NCBI RefSeq assembly: GCF_900099825.1
Contig: NZ_LT629693.1
Span: forward strand, 5,405,001 to 5,469,000
Reading direction: 5' to 3'
Origin: Bradyrhizobium ottawaense
Lineage (GTDB): Bacteria; Pseudomonadota; Alphaproteobacteria; Rhizobiales; Xanthobacteraceae
DNA length: 64,000 nucleotides
The notes beneath the pieces were generated by a model. It saw only the letters and a program-made list of their open reading frames with translations, searched no databases and was not told the origin of the DNA. Of the stretch, positions 23,667-32,577 are shown piece after piece. Every line of letters begins with the position of its first letter. The stretch's first letter is position 1. The translations under genes and the position numbers were made by a program.

Positions 23667-23747
23667 GTCATTCCGGGGCGATGCGGAGCATCGAACCCGG
23701 AAGTTCGAGATTCCGGGTCTGGTGCTTACGCACCATCCCGGAATGAC
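23667..23747. repeat. Palindromic element GTCATTCCGG family, copy 1
   Basis: An 81-base element with ends GTCATTCCGGG ... CCCGGAATGAC and an inner pair GAACCCGGA / ATTCCGGGTC. It starts 1 base after the SMP-30 stop and ends 22 bases before the GNAT gene. Other copies lie at 36654-36772 and 60549-60647. Confidence 0.8.
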
Positions 23748-23769
23748 CACCTCACGATCGGAGTTTTGA

Positions 23770-24363
23770 ATGCCCTTCCTTGAACCTGTCACCCTACGCG
23801 GCGCGCATGCGCGGCTCGAACCGCTGTCGCCAGACCAATGCGACGGGCTCACCGAAGCCGTCAGCGACGGCGATCTGTGGAAGCTCTGGTACACCGCCGT
23901 TCCCACGCCCGAAGGCATGCGCAAGGAAATCGATCGCCGGCTCGGCTTGCTCGCCGCGGGCGCGATGCTGCCGTTCACGGTCTTTGACGCCGAGGGCAAG
24001 ATCGCGGGCATGACGACCTACATGAACGTCGATGCGGCCAACCGCCGCGTCGAGATCGGCTCGACCTGGTATGCCAAGCGTGTGCAGCGCAGCGCGGTCA
24101 ACACGCAGTGCAAATTGCTGCTGCTGACCCACGCGTTCGAGAAGATGAATTGCATCGCGGTCGAGTTCCGCACGCACTTCTTCAATCACCAGAGCCGCCG
24201 CGGCATCGAGCGGCTCGGCGCCAAGCAGGACGGCATTTTGCGCAGCCATCAGATCGCGCCGAACGGCACGTTGCGCGATACCGTGGTTTACAGCATCATT
24301 GCCGCCGAATGGCCCACCGTGAAGGCCCATCTCACCTATCAACTCAACGACAAGCCGCGGTAA
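23770..24363 (+). CDS. GNAT-family N-acetyltransferase
   Basis: A 197-residue protein of the RimJ/RimL-type GNAT group: EPVTLRGAHARLEPLSPDQC, PFTVFDAEGKIAGMTTYMNV, RRVEIGSTWYAKRVQRSAVN (acetyl-CoA loop region) and NHQSRRGIERLGAKQDGILR. It transfers acetyl from acetyl-CoA to an amine, possibly a protein N-terminus or a small amine. The gene ends 25 bases before the GMC oxidoreductase gene. Substrate unknown. Confidence 0.85.
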   Translation: MPFLEPVTLRGAHARLEPLSPDQCDGLTEAVSDGDLWKLWYTAVPTPEGMRKEIDRRLGLLAAGAMLPFTVFDAEGKIAGMTTYMNVDAANRRVEIGSTWYAKRVQRSAVNTQCKLLLLTHAFEKMNCIAVEFRTHFFNHQSRRGIERLGAKQDGILRSHQIAPNGTLRDTVVYSIIAAEWPTVKAHLTYQLNDKPR

Positions 24364-24388
24364 CGTCAGCCGCGCCAGAAAAGACAAA

Positions 24389-26032
24389 ATGGAAACGTTC
24401 GATTACGTGATCATCGGCGCCGGCTCCGCGGGCAGCGTGCTCGCCAACCGGCTCAGCGAGGATTCCTCGACCCGCGTCTGCGTGCTCGAAGCGGGGCCGA
24501 CCGACTGGCATCCCTACATTCATCTGCCGGCCGGCTTCATCAAGACGTTCCACATGAAGAGCATCAACTGGGCCTATCAGCAGGAGGTCGGCCCGTGGAC
24601 AGGCGGCCGCAGCATCTATGCGCCGCGTGGCAAGACGCTGGGCGGTTCGTCCTCGATCAACGGCCATATCTACAACCGCGGCCAGCGGCAGGATTTCGAC
24701 ACCTGGGCGCAGCTCGGCAATCGCGGCTGGGGCTATCCGGATATCTTGCCCTACTTCAAGCGGCTGGAACGACGGATCGGTGAAGGCGACGAAACGTTTC
24801 GTGGGCGCGACGGCAATCTGACCGTCACGACCATGGATTGGCAGGATCCGCTGTGCGAAGCGTTCATGGAGGGGGCCGTCAGTCTCGGCATACCCAAAAA
24901 TCCCGACTACAACGGCGCGATCCAGGAGGGCGTGTCGTACTGCCAGCGCACGATCGAGAACGGCCTGCGCATGAGTGCAGCGAAGGCGTTCCTGCATCCG
25001 GCGGTGAAGCGGGGGAACGTCGATGTGCGGACGCACGCGCATGTCACCAACATCATCTTCGAAGGCAAGCGCGCCGTCGGCGTGCGCTACCTCAAAGGCG
25101 GTAAGGGCGGTACGCCGGTCGAGGTGCGCGCCAGCAAGGAAGTCATCCTGTCCGGCGGCACCTACAATTCGCCGCAGGTGCTGCAACTGTCCGGCGTCGG
25201 CTCGCCGGAATTGCTGGGTTCGCTCGGCATCGAGGTGCGTCACGCGCTGCCGGGCGTCGGCGAAGGCCTGCAGGACCACTACGCGCCGCGCACCGTCGCG
25301 CGCGTCAAGAACATCCGGACCATCAATGAAATGCGCCGCGGCCTCAGCCTCTGGGTCGAGGCGCTGAAATGGGCGACCACGCGGCGCGGCCTGCTCTCGC
25401 TGTCGCCGACCATGGTCTATTGCTTCTGGCATTCCGGCGAGACCACCGAGAGCTCCGATCTTCAGCTCACCTTTACGCCGGCGAGCTACAAGGAGGGCGT
25501 GCAGGGCCAGCTCGAGGACGAGCCCGGCATGACCATAGCGTCCTGGCAGCAGCGCCCCGAAAGCCGCGGTTATGTCCGACTGCGTTCGGCCGATCCGTTT
25601 GCGCCGCCGATCATCCAGACCAATTATCTGGTCGAGGAGCTTGACCGCCGCGTCGTCGTCGCCGGCATGAAGCTGGCGCGCCGGCTGATGGCCTCCGCGC
25701 CGCTGTCGCAATATTACGCCTACGAGGACTTCCCGGGGCCGAAGGTGCAGAGCGACGATGAATTCCTCGCCGCCGCCACCGAGCGCGGCACCACCACGTT
25801 CCATCCCGGCTGCACCTGCCGCATGGGGCCGGCGGATGCCAAATGGGCCGTGGTCGACGATCAGTTGCGCGTGCACGGCCTGCAGGGCCTGCGCGTGGTC
25901 GACGCCTCGATCATGCCGCGGATGATCTCGGCCAATCTCAACGCCTCGACCTTGATGATCGCCGACAAGGCCTCCGACATGATCCGCGGCAAGGCGTCGC
26001 CGGAGGCCGTGAGGTTGCCGCAACACGCCTGA
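24389..26032 (+). CDS. GMC-family FAD oxidoreductase (choline dehydrogenase-like)
   Basis: A 547-residue GMC enzyme. The N-terminal FAD dinucleotide motif is DYVIIGAGSAGSVLANRLSE; the GMC signatures RGKTLGGSSSINGHIYNRG and SGGTYNSPQVLQLSGVGSPE are present; the active-site region HPGCTCRMGP and the C-terminal ANLNASTLMIADKASDMI complete it. It oxidises an alcohol and reduces FAD. Family substrates range from choline to aromatic and polyethylene alcohols, so 'choline dehydrogenase' is only a class name. Eight bases separate it from the arylamine acetyltransferase gene, indicating an operon. Confidence 0.92.
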   Translation: METFDYVIIGAGSAGSVLANRLSEDSSTRVCVLEAGPTDWHPYIHLPAGFIKTFHMKSINWAYQQEVGPWTGGRSIYAPRGKTLGGSSSINGHIYNRGQRQDFDTWAQLGNRGWGYPDILPYFKRLERRIGEGDETFRGRDGNLTVTTMDWQDPLCEAFMEGAVSLGIPKNPDYNGAIQEGVSYCQRTIENGLRMSAAKAFLHPAVKRGNVDVRTHAHVTNIIFEGKRAVGVRYLKGGKGGTPVEVRASKEVILSGGTYNSPQVLQLSGVGSPELLGSLGIEVRHALPGVGEGLQDHYAPRTVARVKNIRTINEMRRGLSLWVEALKWATTRRGLLSLSPTMVYCFWHSGETTESSDLQLTFTPASYKEGVQGQLEDEPGMTIASWQQRPESRGYVRLRSADPFAPPIIQTNYLVEELDRRVVVAGMKLARRLMASAPLSQYYAYEDFPGPKVQSDDEFLAAATERGTTTFHPGCTCRMGPADAKWAVVDDQLRVHGLQGLRVVDASIMPRMISANLNASTLMIADKASDMIRGKASPEAVRLPQHA

Positions 26033-26040
26033 GGAATCCC

Positions 26041-26895
26041 ATGGCCGAGGAAGCGTTTGACCAGGACGCTTGGCTGAACCGGATCGGATACCGGGGATCG
26101 CGCGAACCGACGCTGATGACGCTGCGCGGCCTGGTTGCGGCACATGCTGCGGCGATTTCCTACGAGAGCATCGATGTGCTGCTCGACCGGCCGCCGAAGC
26201 TCGATCTGGATTCGCTGCAGCGGAAGATGATCGCAAGCCGCCGTGGCGGTTATTGCTTCGAGCAAAATATGCTGTTTCGCGGCGGCCTGCGCGCGCTCGG
26301 CTTCGACGTCACGAGCCTGCAGGCCCGCGTCGTGCGTGGACTCGCAATCGACGCCCCGCGGCCGATGCTGCACATGGTGCTTCAGGTCAATCTGCCCGAC
26401 GGTGCGTTTCTTGCCGATGTCGGGTTTGGCAATCTGGCGCCAACGGCGCCGCTGCGATTGTCCGCGGATGTCGAACAGGAAACGCCGCATGAGGTCATGC
26501 GGTTCATCCGGATGGGGGAAGAACTGACCCTGCAATCGCGGCTGGGTGAGCAATGGCAGCATATTTATCGCGTCGTGCTGTTGCCGCGCGTCGACGCCGA
26601 GTACGAGATCTGTAACTGGTTTACGGCAAGCCACCCGGACAGCCCATACCGCCGCAATCTGATCGCCGCGCGTCCCGGGTCCAACCGGACCAGGATCACG
26701 CTCTTCAATGCCAGGCTGAATGTCCGCCATGCCAATGGCGAGGTCGAGCGCCGGATGCTCACCGGAATGGCCGAGTATCGTGAGGTGCTCGAAGCGACGT
26801 TCGGGCTGACCTTGTCTGACGACGATCTGGCCTTGGCGCTGGACACCGTTGCGCGCAAGAGCGCGCCGGGCGCGCCGCATCCGTTCTTTGCCTAG
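26041..26895 (+). CDS. Arylamine N-acetyltransferase
   Basis: A 284-residue NAT. The catalytic triad is visible: Cys72 in SRRGGYCFEQN, His111 in PMLHMVLQV and Asp126 in FLADVGFGN. The enzyme acetylates arylamines and hydrazines with acetyl-CoA through a Cys-linked intermediate. It starts at ATG 26041, 8 bases after the GMC gene. Its stop TAG and the stop of the convergent vanB share the bases CTAG (26892-26895), so the two genes overlap by four bases. Confidence 0.92.
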   Translation: MAEEAFDQDAWLNRIGYRGSREPTLMTLRGLVAAHAAAISYESIDVLLDRPPKLDLDSLQRKMIASRRGGYCFEQNMLFRGGLRALGFDVTSLQARVVRGLAIDAPRPMLHMVLQVNLPDGAFLADVGFGNLAPTAPLRLSADVEQETPHEVMRFIRMGEELTLQSRLGEQWQHIYRVVLLPRVDAEYEICNWFTASHPDSPYRRNLIAARPGSNRTRITLFNARLNVRHANGEVERRMLTGMAEYREVLEATFGLTLSDDDLALALDTVARKSAPGAPHPFFA

Positions 26896-27869
26896 GCTTC
26901 CGGACGGTACAGCGTGTCGATGGTGACGACGCCGATCGCGCGCGAGACGCAGGGACAGATCTTGCGGTTGCCCTGCTTCTGGGCATCGCTGAAGAACACG
27001 TCGCGATGATCGATCTCGCCGTCGACGGCCACGACATCGACGGCGCAGACGCCGCATTCGCCACGCTGGCAGTCCGACATCACCTCGAAGCCGGCGCCGT
27101 TCAGCGCGTCGAGCATCGAACTGGTTTGCGAAACCACCAGCTCGGTGTCGGAATCCTTCAGGCGCACGCGGAATTCCGACGTCGGCATGAGGCCGCTCGA
27201 ACCAAAAGTCTCGTAGCGCAGGTCGGCCGGTGCGCGGCCGGCGGCGTTCCAGGCGCGGCGCGCGGCCTCCAGCATCCGCATCGGTCCGCACATCACGGCG
27301 ATGGCGTCATCGGGCAGGGCGCGCAACGTGGCATCGAGATCGATCCGTTCGCCCCGATCGGCGGCATGCACGGTCAGGCGGTCGCCGAGCAGCGCGGACA
27401 ATTCGTCGAGGAACGCGGCGTCGCCGCGCGATTTCACGGCGTAGTGCAGGCGCAGGTCAACGTTCCGGCGGTGCAAGGCGGCCGCGATCCCCGTGATCGG
27501 CGTGATGCCGATGCCGCCCGCGATCAGGCAATAGTTTTTCCGGCTCCAGTCGATCTCGATCAGCGACGCCGGCGTCGAGATTTCGATCCGCGCGCGGGGC
27601 TGCAAATTCCACATGCCGCGCGAGCCGCCGCGGCTGTCCGGCGCCAGCCGCACCGCGATGCGATAGGTGCCGGGATCGCTGTTGCCCACCAAGGAATAGG
27701 ATCGCCGTGCCGGCTGTCCGTCGATCAGCACGGCGACACCGATGTGACTGCCGGGCGGGCAGGGCGGCACCTGGCCATAGTCGGGACGCAGGCGGAATTC
27801 GCGAATCGTCGGCGTCACGTCGCGGATATCATTCACGGTGCACCAGCTCCATTGCTCGGCAAAGCGCAT
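26892..27869 (-). CDS. vanB: Vanillate demethylase-type reductase (PDR/VanB family)
   Basis: A 325-residue class IA reductase. FMN domain (RRSYSLVGNSDPGTYRIAVR), NAD-binding domain (CLIAGGIGITPITGIAAALH; MCGPMRMLEAARRAW), then a plant-type 2Fe-2S ferredoxin domain (SDCQRGECGVC and ICPCVSRA as cluster ligands). It passes electrons from NAD(P)H to a Rieske oxygenase, here the vanA product upstream in the same operon. Last gene of vanA-gntR-vanB. The substrate assignment follows from its partner. Confidence 0.88.
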   Translation of the reverse strand: MRFAEQWSWCTVNDIRDVTPTIREFRLRPDYGQVPPCPPGSHIGVAVLIDGQPARRSYSLVGNSDPGTYRIAVRLAPDSRGGSRGMWNLQPRARIEISTPASLIEIDWSRKNYCLIAGGIGITPITGIAAALHRRNVDLRLHYAVKSRGDAAFLDELSALLGDRLTVHAADRGERIDLDATLRALPDDAIAVMCGPMRMLEAARRAWNAAGRAPADLRYETFGSSGLMPTSEFRVRLKDSDTELVVSQTSSMLDALNGAGFEVMSDCQRGECGVCAVDVVAVDGEIDHRDVFFSDAQKQGNRKICPCVSRAIGVVTIDTLYRPEA

Positions 27870-27878
27870 GGCGGGTCC

Positions 27879-28631
27879 CTAGTCGGCGGGCGATTTGAGC
27901 AGAGCGAGCGCGGGCAAGAGGTCGAGATGCGCGCGGTTGCGCAGCGCCAGCCGCAGATTGCGGGCGGCGAGGCGGGAGTGTTCGCGCATGACGGCTTCGG
28001 CGCGCGCGCCCTCACGGTTCTCGATGGCGTCGACCACGATGCGGTGATGATCCTGCGCGATCAGCAGGATCTGATGCGCCTCGGGGAGCGCCGACTGCGC
28101 CATCACGAAGCCGCTCGGGGAAGCGAACGGCAGCGCCGAGACGCGGTCGATCTCGCGGATCAGCGGCGCGCTGGCGGACAGTTCGTTGAGGATGGCGTGA
28201 AAGCGCGCGTTCATGGTCACATAGGCCGAAAAGGCTTCGACTGAAATCGGATCCTGCCGGACCAGTTGATCGATGTCGGCGAGGCATTCCTTCAGCGGCT
28301 CGAGGCTGCGGGCGCTGACGCCGCGCTCGGCGGCAAAACGGGCGGCCAGCCCCTCCAGCGTGCCGCGCAGCTCGATCGAATCGAGAATGTCGCGCTCGGT
28401 GAACGCCTTCACCATGAAGCCGCCGGACGGGATCGCCTGCAGCAGGCCTTCATCCTCGAGCCGGACCAGCGCCAGCCGCACCGGCGTTCGCGACACGCCG
28501 GTGATGTCGACGGCCTGCAGTTCGGAAATGCGTTCGCCCGGCCGCAACTGGCCGGACAGGATCATGTCGCGCAGCGCGAGCTGTGCCCGCACGGTCTGCG
28601 AGACGGAGCGTTCGGCATCGCGTTCGCTCAT
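27879..28631 (-). CDS. GntR-family (FCD) regulator of the van operon
   Basis: A 250-residue FadR/VanR-type regulator: winged helix at about residues 15-80 (LALRDMILSGQLRPGERISE; TPVRLALVRLEDEGLLQAIP) and an all-helical FCD ligand domain (SIELRGTLEGLAARFAAERG; VTMNARFHAILNELSASAPL; MREHSRLAARNLRLAL). It sits between the oxygenase and reductase genes (3- and 9-base gaps), so it is co-transcribed with what it likely controls. Candidate sites are the GTATAC dyads upstream of vanA. Confidence 0.9.
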   Translation of the reverse strand: MSERDAERSVSQTVRAQLALRDMILSGQLRPGERISELQAVDITGVSRTPVRLALVRLEDEGLLQAIPSGGFMVKAFTERDILDSIELRGTLEGLAARFAAERGVSARSLEPLKECLADIDQLVRQDPISVEAFSAYVTMNARFHAILNELSASAPLIREIDRVSALPFASPSGFVMAQSALPEAHQILLIAQDHHRIVVDAIENREGARAEAVMREHSRLAARNLRLALRNRAHLDLLPALALLKSPAD

Positions 28632-28634
28632 GGC

Positions 28635-29684
28635 TTACTCCGCGGCTTGCGCGTGTTGCGGGGAGGTCTCGCGCGCCACCATCTTGTCGATCACGCGCCG
28701 CGCCCACATCGCGCCGGCGTCGATGTTGAGATTGTAGAAGGTGCGGTCCGGATTGGCGTCCATCGCGCGCTGCTGCGCTTCGAGGATGATTTCATCCTCC
28801 TTGAAGATGCCGGAAACGCCTTCGCGGATCTCGGTGGTGAGCTTCTGCTCGGTGATGCGGTGGTTGCGCACCAAGGCCCAGAAATAGTGACAGGTGGTTT
28901 CGGTCTCCGGCGTCATGGTGTTGAGCACGAAGCCGTTGACGCCCTGCGAGCGGTCGCCGTCCGGCGCGCCGGACCCGGCCGGCGCCACGCCGACGTCGAT
29001 GTTGACGGTGCCGGGCGCCTGGAAATGGATGATCTGCCAGCGGTCGACCGGACCGGGCTTCTGCAATTGCGCGGCCCAGAACGGCGGCGCTTCGATGCCG
29101 CGCATCCAGCGCGTGACCGTGACCGTCTGGTCGCCGTGGGTAACGTCGAACGGCGCCTCGGCGACGTGGTCGTTGCCGATGCTGGATCCGTGCACGAAGG
29201 TCTCGTGGGTAAGGTCCATCAGATTGTCGACCACGAGGCGATAGTCGCACTTCACATGGATGGTCTTGCCGTCGCCGGCCCAGGCCGGGTCGTCGTTCCA
29301 GTGCATGTCCGGCACCAGCGAAGGGTCCGCGAGCGCCGGATCGCCCATCCACAGCCAGACGAAACGATGGCGTTCGACCACCGGATAGGCGCGCACGCAG
29401 GCCGACGGGTTGATGGTCTCCTGCGAGGGCATGTAGGTACAGCGGCCCTGCGCGTTGTATTTCAGGCCGTGATAGCCGCAGACCACGGTGTCGCCGTCGA
29501 GCCGACCCTTCGACAGCGGCACCAGACGATGCCAGCAGGCATCTTCCAGCGCGCTGACCTGTCCGTTGGACTGGCGGTACATCACGACATGCTTGCCGCA
29601 GATCGTGCGGGGAAACAGCGCGTGCTTGAGATCGACGTCCCAGGCGGCGGCATACCAGGCATTGAGCGGAAAAGAGGTGGACAT
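28635..29684 (-). CDS. vanA: Vanillate O-demethylase-type Rieske oxygenase
   Basis: A 349-residue ring-hydroxylating/demethylating oxygenase alpha subunit. The Rieske ligands are Cys50-His52 (ACWHRL) and Cys69-His72 (VCGYHG). The mononuclear iron region VDNLMDLTHETFVHGSSIG, the pocket IEAPPFWAAQ and the C-terminal LNIDAGAMWARRVIDKMVA all follow the VanA pattern. It would demethylate vanillate or a related methoxyaromatic acid to a catechol plus formaldehyde. Start ATG 29684 (MSTSFPLNAWYAA). First gene of the operon; exact substrate inferred. Confidence 0.85.
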   Translation of the reverse strand: MSTSFPLNAWYAAAWDVDLKHALFPRTICGKHVVMYRQSNGQVSALEDACWHRLVPLSKGRLDGDTVVCGYHGLKYNAQGRCTYMPSQETINPSACVRAYPVVERHRFVWLWMGDPALADPSLVPDMHWNDDPAWAGDGKTIHVKCDYRLVVDNLMDLTHETFVHGSSIGNDHVAEAPFDVTHGDQTVTVTRWMRGIEAPPFWAAQLQKPGPVDRWQIIHFQAPGTVNIDVGVAPAGSGAPDGDRSQGVNGFVLNTMTPETETTCHYFWALVRNHRITEQKLTTEIREGVSGIFKEDEIILEAQQRAMDANPDRTFYNLNIDAGAMWARRVIDKMVARETSPQHAQAAE

Positions 29685-29710
29685 GGCTGCAGTCCCGTTG
29701 GTTGGGTCCA

Positions 29711-29724
29711 TTATGTATACATAA
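29711..29724 (-). promoter_or_regulatory. Operator dyad upstream of vanA
   Basis: TTATGTATACATAA is a perfect 14-base palindrome 27 bases before the vanA ATG. A second GTATACAT core lies at 29778-29785. A GTATAC core suits FadR/VanR-type GntR proteins, so the operon's own regulator is the likely ligand. Confidence 0.6.
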
Positions 29725-29859
29725 AACTCGAAAGTAAGCAAAATGTTATCAACATACGGTAAAATATAACCGGTAGAGTATACATATTAGTGAGATGGTG
29801 CGTGCGGATTGCTAGCCGCCGATCGGGAACCTCACAAATGAAGGCCATCGACATAAGAT

Positions 29860-29884
29860 AAGTATTCTTATAATTTGAATACTT
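29860..29884 (+). promoter_or_regulatory. Inverted repeat, likely MarR operator
   Basis: Perfect eight-base arms AAGTATTC and GAATACTT are separated by nine bases (TTATAATTT), ending 17 bases before the MarR ATG. The AT-rich spacer contains TATAAT, so the site could overlap a -10 element. MarR proteins usually autoregulate through such dyads. Confidence 0.6.
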
Positions 29885-29901
29885 AGTTTCTCGAGGGTGC
29901 C

Positions 29902-30435
29902 ATGCCCGAGCCTGACGCTGGACCGACCAAAATGTCTCCGGTGCTACCCTCTCACCGGGTGCCGGCCCATCTGGCCCGCCGCTTTCATCAAATCTGTCTT
30001 GGCGTCACCGCGGAGATTCTCGCGGGCGAGGATTTGACGCCGCCGCTTTGGGGAGTCATCGCCGCCGTTGTGGAGGAGTCGGGAGGCGGCCAGCGACAGA
30101 TTGCGAACCGCATAGGGGTCGATGAGGTCACCTTCGGCCAGATGATCGAGTTTCTGGAGGGCAAGGGCCTCGTCGAACGAAAGATCGATCCCGACGACCG
30201 GCGCGCGCGCAAGCTCTATGTGACGCAGGCGGGAGCAGACTTGCGCCGCCGCTTGCGGCCCGCCTTGCTTGCCGCGCAGGAGCGGTTATTGGCACCGCTT
30301 TCGAAAGCCGAGCGTGTCGCTCTTCTGGACATGCTGGTCCGCGTGATCGAGGCGAATGATTCCTACGCCCGCCCTGGCAACGGTCGACGAAAACCACAGC
30401 GCAAATCCAAAACCACGAATGGAGGGCAGCCATGA
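29902..30435 (+). CDS. MarR-family regulator
   Basis: A 177-residue winged-helix regulator: GQRQIANRIGVDEVTFGQMI (recognition helix region), then FLEGKGLVERKIDPDDRRAR (wing with the DxRxR motif) and a dimerisation helix (LAPLSKAERVALLDMLVRVI). The C-terminus is basic. It overlaps the next gene by four bases (ATGA), placing it first in an operon with a Bug-type receptor and an O-methyltransferase. It probably responds to an aromatic ligand, the usual case for MarR proteins. Confidence 0.88.
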   Translation: MPEPDAGPTKMSPVLPSHRVPAHLARRFHQICLGVTAEILAGEDLTPPLWGVIAAVVEESGGGQRQIANRIGVDEVTFGQMIEFLEGKGLVERKIDPDDRRARKLYVTQAGADLRRRLRPALLAAQERLLAPLSKAERVALLDMLVRVIEANDSYARPGNGRRKPQRKSKTTNGGQP

Positions 30436-31481
30436 CGATGTTCTGGCGGTTGCCGACCACCTCAACTTGCTCGGCCGATTCTTTGGAATCGGAAAAGGCC
30501 GGGGGTGCCGTCGCGCGACGATTGTCCTTGCTGGCTGCGCTCGCCATTTGCGCTGCAATCACGGCCTGGCCAATTGCCGCCCGGGCCGAGTGGCCGGAAC
30601 GCCCGGCCAAACTGATTGTGACGTTTCCGCCCGGGAGCGCCAACGATGCGGCGGCTCGGATATTTGCCGATGCGCTCGGCAAGAGGTGGGGCAAGCCGGT
30701 CGTGGTTGAGAACAAGACCGGCGCCGAAGGCACCATAGGGGTGGGGTCTTTCGTCTCGAACCAGGATGATCACACGCTCCTGTACACTGTCGCAGGATCG
30801 ATCACCGTGGCACCGTTGCTGATCGACAACCTGTCGTACGATGTCGATCGAGATCTGGTGCCGATCGCGGCCACCACCTCGATCGTGTTGACGCTTGCAG
30901 TCAACAACGAATTGTCGATCCAGAGCATCCCCGAACTGATCGCCGTATTGCGCTCCAGCCCGGGCAAGTATGCCTGGGCATCCGGGCCGACCTTGCCGCG
31001 ATATGTCTTTGCCGCGTTTCTGAAGCGAAATGATTTGCAGATGAATTTCGTCAGCTATCGCGACGCGTCGCAACCCCAGGCCGATCTTGGCGAAGGTCGG
31101 ATACAGGTCCTGTTGACCTCCTTGACCGCATCCTCCTCCCCGGTACAGACGGGAAAGGCGCGTTTTCTTGCGGTGGTTAATCCGAGCCGCGCTGCCGCAT
31201 TACCCGATATCAAGACCGCTCGCGAACTCGGTCACCCCGAGCTTGAAATCGATGGACTGGGCGGAATTTTCGTGGGCCGAGCCATGTCGGAAGCGCTGCG
31301 GAACCGAATTGCCGCGGACGTCGCCGCGATCTGCCGGGACCCCGACGTCAGCCGAAAATTGGAGGCGGCTGGACACAACGTGCTGAGCGGCACAACCGAG
31401 GAGCTGAGGGCGGGGATCGAAAAGCAACGCGCATGGCTGGGTGAAGTAACCAAAATAATCGATATCCGAAACGCGCATTAG
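30432..31481 (+). CDS. Tripartite tricarboxylate transporter receptor (Bug/TctC family)
   Basis: A 349-residue periplasmic binding protein with a long N-region and signal peptide (AALAICAAITAWPIAARA), then the Bug signature WPERPAKLIVTFPPGSANDA, GKRWGKPVVVENKTGAEGTI, and PGKYAWASGPTLPRYVFAAF. Bug receptors bind carboxylic acids. No TctA/TctB membrane genes are nearby, as is common for Bug genes. It lies between a MarR gene (4-base overlap) and an O-methyltransferase gene (22-base gap), hinting that its ligand is connected to methylated aromatics. Confidence 0.85.
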   Translation: MTMFWRLPTTSTCSADSLESEKAGGAVARRLSLLAALAICAAITAWPIAARAEWPERPAKLIVTFPPGSANDAAARIFADALGKRWGKPVVVENKTGAEGTIGVGSFVSNQDDHTLLYTVAGSITVAPLLIDNLSYDVDRDLVPIAATTSIVLTLAVNNELSIQSIPELIAVLRSSPGKYAWASGPTLPRYVFAAFLKRNDLQMNFVSYRDASQPQADLGEGRIQVLLTSLTASSSPVQTGKARFLAVVNPSRAAALPDIKTARELGHPELEIDGLGGIFVGRAMSEALRNRIAADVAAICRDPDVSRKLEAAGHNVLSGTTEELRAGIEKQRAWLGEVTKIIDIRNAH

Positions 31482-31503
31482 CGCAGAGCGATAGGCCGCC
31501 CCC

Positions 31504-32520
31504 ATGTCGTCACCCACATCGGCTCTCAAGCTTTTCGATCTGATGCAGTCGCATCGCGTGACGGTCGTGATCTACGTCGCGGCCAAGCTCGGGATCGCCG
31601 AGTTGCTGCGGGACGGGCCGCAGGCGCCATGCGAGCTCGCAAAAGCGACAGGCGCGGACGAACGAGCGCTGGGGCGCCTGCTCACCGCACTTTCGACCAT
31701 CGGCATATGTTCGCGGGTCGGCGAAGATCGATATGCACTGACGGAAATGGGCAGCCATCTCGATGGTGCGGCGGATCAGTCCTTCAAGGGTTGGATGATC
31801 TTTGAAGCCGAAATGCTTGCCAAATCCTGGAGCGGAATGCTCGAGTCGATCATGACCGGCAAGACGGCCGCGCAACTTTTGAACCTTAGCAGCAGTTTTG
31901 AGCTGATGGCCCGCACGCCGGCGAACATCGCCATATTCAACACGGCAATGGCGGATCTGACACGTCTTGTGACACCGGACATCCTTCGGGCATACGACTT
32001 CAGCCGCATATCTCACTTGATGGACGTCGGAGGAGGCTCAGGCGAACTGCTCGGCGCCGTCGCAACGCAATACCCGCGTCTGCGCGGTACCGTTTTCGAT
32101 CTTGCCAGATGCGCCGAGAGCGCCAGCAATCATCTCCAGCACGTCGGGGTTGGCGACCGCGTTGAATTTGTCGCGGGTGATTTCTTTGAAACGATTCCGG
32201 CTGTCGCCGACACGATCATCCTCAAGAGCGTGATTCACGATTGGGACGACGCGCGCAGCGCCTCAATACTTCGGAATTGCCACAAGGCGCTCCCGCAAAG
32301 CGGGACATTGCTGTTGGTCGAACGAATAATGCCGGAATCGCCGACCGTGTCAGACAACGACAAGGCTCATGCGCTGAGCGACCTGAATATGCTTCGCGGT
32401 CCCGGAGGTCTTGAGCGCACCAGCCAGGAATATCACCATCTGCTCGCCGCAAGCGGTTTCGGCGTGACCTCGATTTACCCGGCCGGCCGCTACAGCGTGA
32501 TCGAGGCTCGGGTTGGCTGA
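31504..32520 (+). CDS. SAM-dependent O-methyltransferase (plant COMT/ASMT type)
   Basis: A 338-residue enzyme with an N-terminal winged-helix dimerisation domain (LFDLMQSHRVTVVIYVAAKL; LLTALSTIGICSRVGEDRYA) and a SAM-binding domain (SHLMDVGGGSGELLGAVATQ). The catalytic His region is VIHDWDD, followed by LLLVERIMPES. Relatives methylate phenolic or polyketide hydroxyls. It is the third gene of the MarR operon and faces a convergent Baeyer-Villiger-type monooxygenase. Substrate unknown. Confidence 0.85.
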   Translation: MSSPTSALKLFDLMQSHRVTVVIYVAAKLGIAELLRDGPQAPCELAKATGADERALGRLLTALSTIGICSRVGEDRYALTEMGSHLDGAADQSFKGWMIFEAEMLAKSWSGMLESIMTGKTAAQLLNLSSSFELMARTPANIAIFNTAMADLTRLVTPDILRAYDFSRISHLMDVGGGSGELLGAVATQYPRLRGTVFDLARCAESASNHLQHVGVGDRVEFVAGDFFETIPAVADTIILKSVIHDWDDARSASILRNCHKALPQSGTLLLVERIMPESPTVSDNDKAHALSDLNMLRGPGGLERTSQEYHHLLAASGFGVTSIYPAGRYSVIEARVG

Positions 32521-32577
32521 TGGCGATCTGGCGACCAGCCAACCGACGAGGAATGCCGGAGCCTCAAGACACGGATG

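Noticed and set aside
24344..26236. A 630-codon minus-strand frame opposite the GMC oxidoreductase gene
   Set aside because: It is a shadow of a clearly recognisable GMC enzyme with FAD and GMC signatures.
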